Shown here: positions 60,719-64,000 of the stretch, in pieces
Layout: every line of letters starts with the position of its first letter
Numbering within the stretch: the stretch's first letter is position 1
Assembly (NCBI GenBank): GCA_964539655.1
Contig: CAZIJH010000001.1
Span: 62,001 to 126,000, forward strand
Direction of reading: 5' to 3'
Source: CAZIJH01 sp964539655
GTDB lineage: Archaea; Aenigmatarchaeota; Aenigmatarchaeia; CG10238-14; SCSR01
Length of the DNA: 64,000 bases
Made by a program: the position numbers and the translations under genes
Notes under the pieces: generated by a model
Told to the model about the DNA's origin: nothing
What the model saw: only the letters and a program-made list of their open reading frames with translations
Databases searched by the model: none

Positions 60719-61213
60719 ATGCCAAAAAAGAAATTTGCGAATCATTATGAAGATAAAATTTTGGTAAATACATCCGCAAAAAAATTATTTGCATTCGTTG
60801 ACAATCATGCAAAATTCTCATCTCATATGAGCAAATCTTCTTTGATGATGGGTGGCGGGAGCATGAAAACTAAAGTTGACAGTCAAAATGGACAGGCCGT
60901 TGGATCGCATATCAAGTTGAGTGGCAATGTCTTTGGAATAAGTTTATTTCTTGACGAAGTCATCACGCTTCGAAAGCCGCCCTACAAGAAAGTATGGGAA
61001 ACTGTCGGAATTCCGAAAATTTTGGTGATTGGTCCTTATAGGATGGGTTTTGACATTAAAAGTGAAAATAGAAAATCGAAGCTTCGCGTGTTCATAGATT
61101 ACGGTCTTCCTTCAGGTCCTACTCGGTTGCTCGGCTATCTGTTTGGAAGTTTCTACGCTAAATGGTGTGTGCGGCAAATTCTAAATGACGCCGAGAAAAA
61201 TTTTTCAATCTGA
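60719..61213 (+). CDS. SRPBCC-like protein, 164 aa
   Basis: Polyketide-cyclase/START-like fold suggested by KILVNTSAKKLFAFVDNH and RVFIDYGLPSGPTRLLGYLFG; AT-rich. Binds a hydrophobic ligand, unknown. Assignment from fold pattern only. Confidence 0.6.
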   Translation: MPKKKFANHYEDKILVNTSAKKLFAFVDNHAKFSSHMSKSSLMMGGGSMKTKVDSQNGQAVGSHIKLSGNVFGISLFLDEVITLRKPPYKKVWETVGIPKILVIGPYRMGFDIKSENRKSKLRVFIDYGLPSGPTRLLGYLFGSFYAKWCVRQILNDAEKNFSI

Positions 61214-61217
61214 TTAT

Positions 61218-61322
61218 TCAGCTCTCTTGAATAAGATTCATTCCACATTTTGGGCATTTGCCCGGTCCATTATTTTTAATTTCCGGATGCATTGGACATG
61301 TGTAAGTGACTTGATTGGTCAT
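61218..61322 (-). CDS. Stand-alone heavy-metal-binding (HMBD) peptide, 34 aa
   Basis: ATG 61322, TGA 61218. YTCPMHPEI and GKCPKCGMNLI reproduce the HMBD of copper-exporting ATPases, here alone. Cys/His could bind Cu or Zn. Convergent with the preceding SRPBCC gene, 4 nt between ends. Confidence 0.75.
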   Translation of the reverse strand: MTNQVTYTCPMHPEIKNNGPGKCPKCGMNLIQES

Positions 61323-61325
61323 GAG

Positions 61326-61422
61326 CGCTGTGGGTGGGATTTGAACCCACAAGTAGCAGAGCTACGCGGGATTTTCGCAAAGCTTAGCAATCCCGTGCCA
61401 TACCGGGTTAGGCGACCACAGC
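61326..61422 (-). tRNA. tRNA-Ser (GCU) with 12-nt intron
   Basis: Acceptor GCTGTGG/CCACAGC, type II variable arm GTAGC TCT GCTAC, anticodon stem CGGGA/TCCCG enclosing TTGCTAAGCTTTGCGAAAA. Removal of 12 nt after position 37 restores loop TTGCTAA, anticodon GCT. Discriminator G73. Splicing fits RtcB and archease in this window. Confidence 0.9.
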
Positions 61423-61486
61423 ATTGTTATACAGACTAATAATAAATCTTGTTTTAAATTAATATGCAATTCAGGAAAGTCCAATT

Positions 61487-62194
61487 CTATCTGCCCGTAT
61501 TTGCCCAAAGCATGTTGAAGTAATTTTGTACCAGATCTACTAGGAATTCCGAATCTGAAAAAATCATTGATTCCTCAGCAAAAATTACTGACATTTTGTT
61601 GTCGCATATTCCGAAACGGACTTTCAAGCCATGATTGATAAATCTTACATTTATTCCGTTTTTCTTGAACAATTTTGTTCTCTCCTTGGTTTGTGGGTTA
61701 TTGTTGGCAATTATTTTGACGTTGATTCCTTTTTTGACTAATTTTGAAAATTCTTTTATCAATTTGGAAAGAAGTGTCAAATCGTTTGCGACTACACATA
61801 GTTCCTTTTCGACTTTCAAAGTCTTTGAAAACTGGTACAGGATTGTGTCAATTTTATTTTTTCCTTTTACAATCCATATGTTGTCCTTCTGCTTTTTCTC
61901 GCTTATCGAGTTCAGATTCACCAGAAAATTTCTTGCAGTCTCGAATTTCTCTATGAGAAGTTTTTCCAGGAACATCGGGCTTATCGCGGAATACAGTTTC
62001 ACTTTGCCGTCGATCATGTTCGCGAATCCTTTCTGCTCGAGGCTTTCGAGCACCTCGTAGATTTTTTGTCTCGCGATGTTCGCCTCGCGCGCGAGCTCGG
62101 AAGCGCGTGAAGGTCCCATTCTTACAAGAGACAAGTATGCTTTCTCTTCGTAGTACGTCAGGCCGAAAATTCCGAGAGTTTTTTCCGACTGCAT
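61487..62194 (-). CDS. TrmB-family transcriptional regulator, 235 aa
   Basis: Winged helix YEEKAYLSLVRMGPSRASEL with recognition IARQKIYEVLESLEQKG, then a coiled coil, then a PLD-like effector domain CVVANDLTLLSKLIKEF. TrmB regulators respond to sugars; this one's ligand is unknown. A palindrome sits just before its TATA box. Confidence 0.85.
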   Translation of the reverse strand: MQSEKTLGIFGLTYYEEKAYLSLVRMGPSRASELAREANIARQKIYEVLESLEQKGFANMIDGKVKLYSAISPMFLEKLLIEKFETARNFLVNLNSISEKKQKDNIWIVKGKNKIDTILYQFSKTLKVEKELCVVANDLTLLSKLIKEFSKLVKKGINVKIIANNNPQTKERTKLFKKNGINVRFINHGLKVRFGICDNKMSVIFAEESMIFSDSEFLVDLVQNYFNMLWANTGR

Positions 62195-62232
62195 ATTACC
62201 TTTTACTTCTTAAGGAATTGCAAGTATAAAAA

Positions 62233-62251
62233 TGTCACTGCTAGGGTGACA
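62233..62251. promoter_or_regulatory. Palindrome TGTCAC-N7-GTGACA upstream of the TrmB-like gene
   Basis: TGTCAC (62233-62238) and GTGACA (62246-62251) are 6-bp arms just upstream of a TATA-like TTTTTATACTTG on the minus strand. It resembles, with an altered base and spacing, the TATCAC-N5-GTGATA motif bound by TrmB-type regulators. Confidence 0.5.
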
Positions 62252-62298
62252 AATCCGTCTGTTGCATGTCAATCCCAGACGCTTATTGGGGCTCGGAT

Positions 62299-62317
62299 TG
62301 TCATCACTTTGGTGACA
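62299..62317. promoter_or_regulatory. Second palindrome, upstream of the receiver-domain gene
   Basis: TGTCATCAC and GTGACA share the same half-sites as the first palindrome and lie directly upstream of CATTTATC (62323-62330), the candidate TATA box for the plus-strand gene. Placement suits activation. Confidence 0.5.
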
Positions 62318-62347
62318 GACAACATTTATCCCCCTTCCAGTTAAAAC

Positions 62348-62386
62348 ATGGGTCGTACCCTTTCGAGGATGGTTAAAAAAACATGA
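62348..62386 (+). CDS. Possible 12-aa upstream mini-ORF
   Basis: ATG 62348 reads MGRTLSRMVKKT then TGA at 62384-62386, overlapping the ATG of the next gene (ATGA). It lies where transcription should start from the TATA box at 62323, so it would be nearly leaderless. A coupling or attenuation peptide is possible. Confidence 0.35.
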   Translation: MGRTLSRMVKKT

Positions 62387-62946
62387 CAATAATTGTCAAG
62401 CAAGTAAGAGTGCAGATAAAGACGGTCGAGATACCCGAAGTTGAAGCGCAGGAGAAACTCGCTCCAAGTTTGGAAATTATGAGAATACTGAGACAGGAAA
62501 ACTACCACAGGATTTTCCCATTCAAAAACGCTTTCGCGAAAAGGAAATCCAGGAAGCCGTTCAAGAAAACTGTTCTGATTATAGACAAGGACGGGATCGA
62601 GAGGAAGCTCGCTGAAAGTTCGCTGAAAGATCAGGGATACAGGGTCATCACCTGCTCCAGCAGGAGGGAATGTGTCGATGTGATAAAAAATTCTCCTGTG
62701 GATCTGATTTTGTCAGAAAGAATTTTGCCGGATGCGGACGGCTGGGAATTGTTGGAACAGGTCAAGAATCACGAGGACGGGAAGCTGATCAAGACCGCGT
62801 TTCTCACGTTCGCCAAGGAAATGTCGGCGAGCAGAATTTCGCACATGAGGGAGAGGGGCATCGACGACTACATCAACAAGCCGTTCAAACCTCAGGAATT
62901 TGTGAACCGGGTCAACAGGATGCTGGTTGGAGATGAAAAATTATGA
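62383..62946 (+). CDS. Receiver-domain protein with Glu at the phospho-acceptor site, 187 aa
   Basis: The first approximately 60 residues are a basic extension; then VLIIDKDGIERKLAE begins a CheY-like fold. The acceptor stretch reads LILSERILPDADGW where the family has Asp-x-x-[ML]-P, so Glu replaces Asp. The signalling Thr (FLTFAKE) and Lys (INKPF) are kept. Glu may mimic constitutive phosphorylation. Overlaps the next gene by 4 nt. Confidence 0.8.
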   Translation: MTIIVKQVRVQIKTVEIPEVEAQEKLAPSLEIMRILRQENYHRIFPFKNAFAKRKSRKPFKKTVLIIDKDGIERKLAESSLKDQGYRVITCSSRRECVDVIKNSPVDLILSERILPDADGWELLEQVKNHEDGKLIKTAFLTFAKEMSASRISHMRERGIDDYINKPFKPQEFVNRVNRMLVGDEKL

Positions 62947-64000
62947 CGAGCATCGAAAAAAGAATTGTTGAAGCGTACTTCGTCGTGCTGGGTCTCGCTC
63001 TTTTGTACTTCGTCATGGAGCCCGTAATTGCGGTTCCTGATCTGCAGAATCCTCAGCTCACATCACTCATACCTATTGTAATGGGAACGCATGATGTGGC
63101 AGAAAGTTCCGGCGTGGTCGCTTCGAGAAACTACAGTTCTATTTATTGGATGATTGCCGATTCCGGAAATCCTGAGAAGCTTTATGCGGTGAACGCCACC
63201 GGAGGCACCGTGAATGTTTTCAACGTGACCAACGCGACCAACGTCGATTGGGAGGACATGGCTCTCGACGATGACAACAATGTTTGGATCGCCGACACTG
63301 GCGACAATTCTCACGTGCGCGATTATTATACTCTGTACAAGGTTTCAGAGCCCGATCCGTACGGCCCTTCCATAAACGTGAGCGCGACGGCGTACAACTT
63401 CACGTATCCTAACAACGACAACCGCGATTCGGAAGCGATTTTTGTATGGAACAGGACTCCTTATGTTATGCAGAAAAGGCTGACAAGTTCCACGGTCTAC
63501 AAGTTCCTCGAACTGAACGAGAGCAAGACTGTCGAGCTTGCACAGATTGCAAATTTTGTCAGAGGCGTGAATCTCACTGGAAACATAACTGGTGTTGACA
63601 TTTCGCGCGACGGAAGAAGGCTTGTTGTCATCAATGACCTGTCCGATTTTCACTGGGTAATAGAGAGGGACGCCGCGTCGACGAACGTCAGCGACTTTTT
63701 CTACACGCCGACAAACGAATGGTATTTCAAGTTCGGCAACATGCAGGGCGAGGCGATAGCTTTTGTTAACGGCACTCACGATCTTGTCGTCGCGAGCGAG
63801 CAGGGAAATTTCTGGAACATAACGCAGAACATGTACGAGACAGCGCAGCCAATCACGCAGCCTCCTGCGGAAATTGTAATCCCGAAGGGAACGATCTATC
63901 TTTTCAAGCCAGGTAACATGACATACGCCACCTCCGTCCCAATTTTGTATAACATTGTGAACGGCACCGAATGCAATCACACGATAAACGGCGGAGCCGC
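62943..64000 (+). CDS. Surface protein with beta-propeller-like repeats (3' end cut)
   Basis: ATG 62943 overlaps the receiver gene (ATGA). An N-terminal helix (EAYFVVLGLALLYFVMEP), then beta-rich modules (NVDWEDMALDDDNNVWIADTG; GIDISRDGRRLVVIND-like segment ITGVDISRDGRRL) as in NHL/esterase propellers, with many Asn-X-Ser/Thr sites. Open to the right edge. A secreted, anchored domain is likely; function unknown. Confidence 0.8.
   Translation, partial: MTSIEKRIVEAYFVVLGLALLYFVMEPVIAVPDLQNPQLTSLIPIVMGTHDVAESSGVVASRNYSSIYWMIADSGNPEKLYAVNATGGTVNVFNVTNATNVDWEDMALDDDNNVWIADTGDNSHVRDYYTLYKVSEPDPYGPSINVSATAYNFTYPNNDNRDSEAIFVWNRTPYVMQKRLTSSTVYKFLELNESKTVELAQIANFVRGVNLTGNITGVDISRDGRRLVVINDLSDFHWVIERDAASTNVSDFFYTPTNEWYFKFGNMQGEAIAFVNGTHDLVVASEQGNFWNITQNMYETAQPITQPPAEIVIPKGTIYLFKPGNMTYATSVPILYNIVNGTECNHTINGGA

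Overview
The window is archaeal. Evidence: ribosomal proteins S2 and S26e of archaeal/eukaryotic type, aIF2-alpha, Nop10, a PAC2-family protein, a Sec61-beta/SecG-type subunit, class III (archaeal type IV) pilin signals, TATA boxes about 25 nt upstream of starts, an archaeal-looking RNase P RNA and a tRNA with an intron after position 37. Many short hypothetical membrane or secreted proteins and close gene packing suggest a small-genome lineage such as DPANN; that placement is inference. Both window edges cut genes, and one 10-N assembly gap (2382-2391) breaks a pseudopilin gene.

Layout. 1-8916: a type IV pilus-like locus with six pilin-like or pseudopilin genes, one further minus-strand pilin-like gene carrying a LamG lectin domain at the left edge, two TadC/FlaJ-like membrane proteins and one secretion ATPase; a 47-aa ribbon-helix-helix-like protein sits under an operator-like repeat. 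8924-11408: S26e, a zinc ribbon, RtcB and archease (tRNA splicing and RNA ligation). 11397-16287: sufCBDSU operon for Fe-S clusters. 16351-22300: unknowns (one apparently frameshifted), an endonuclease IV-like protein, a PolX/PHP polymerase lacking a PHP metal-ligand His, Sec61-beta, a HAD phosphatase and RNase P RNA. 22356-32173: a redox region with membrane thioredoxin-like proteins, a rhodanese, Cys-rich and His-rich exported proteins, VIT1, MIP18, two glutaredoxin-like proteins, TrxB, glutamate dehydrogenase and NAD kinase.

32185-42170: an aberrant type II tRNA with a nearby degenerate copy, a nickel superoxide dismutase beside its probable processing protease (SodN/SodX), a GATase, class II ribonucleotide reductase, and a translation cluster (aIF2-alpha, Nudix, Nop10, PAC2, S2) with a PC4-like protein. 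42307-49565: the most distinctive block: a helix-turn-helix protein under a palindrome, a 1242-aa surface protein with 23 tandem 20-residue repeats, a second anchored surface protein, a MinD/ParA-like ATPase and a coiled-coil protein, all tightly linked. 49605-64000: small membrane proteins, tRNA-Leu/Glu/Arg/Ser, an AT-rich probably acquired membrane protein gene, a DipZ-like thioredoxin, FtsZ, a Yip1-pilin fusion, a Tat-exported coiled-coil protein, a free-standing LAGLIDADG endonuclease, a TrmB-like regulator whose promoter shares a palindrome with that of a receiver-domain protein with Glu at the phospho-acceptor site, and a beta-propeller-like surface protein running off the right edge.

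The surface protein/MinD block, the SodN-SodX pair, the Yip1-pilin fusion, the odd tRNA and the exported Cys-rich redox cluster are the best candidates for new biology.
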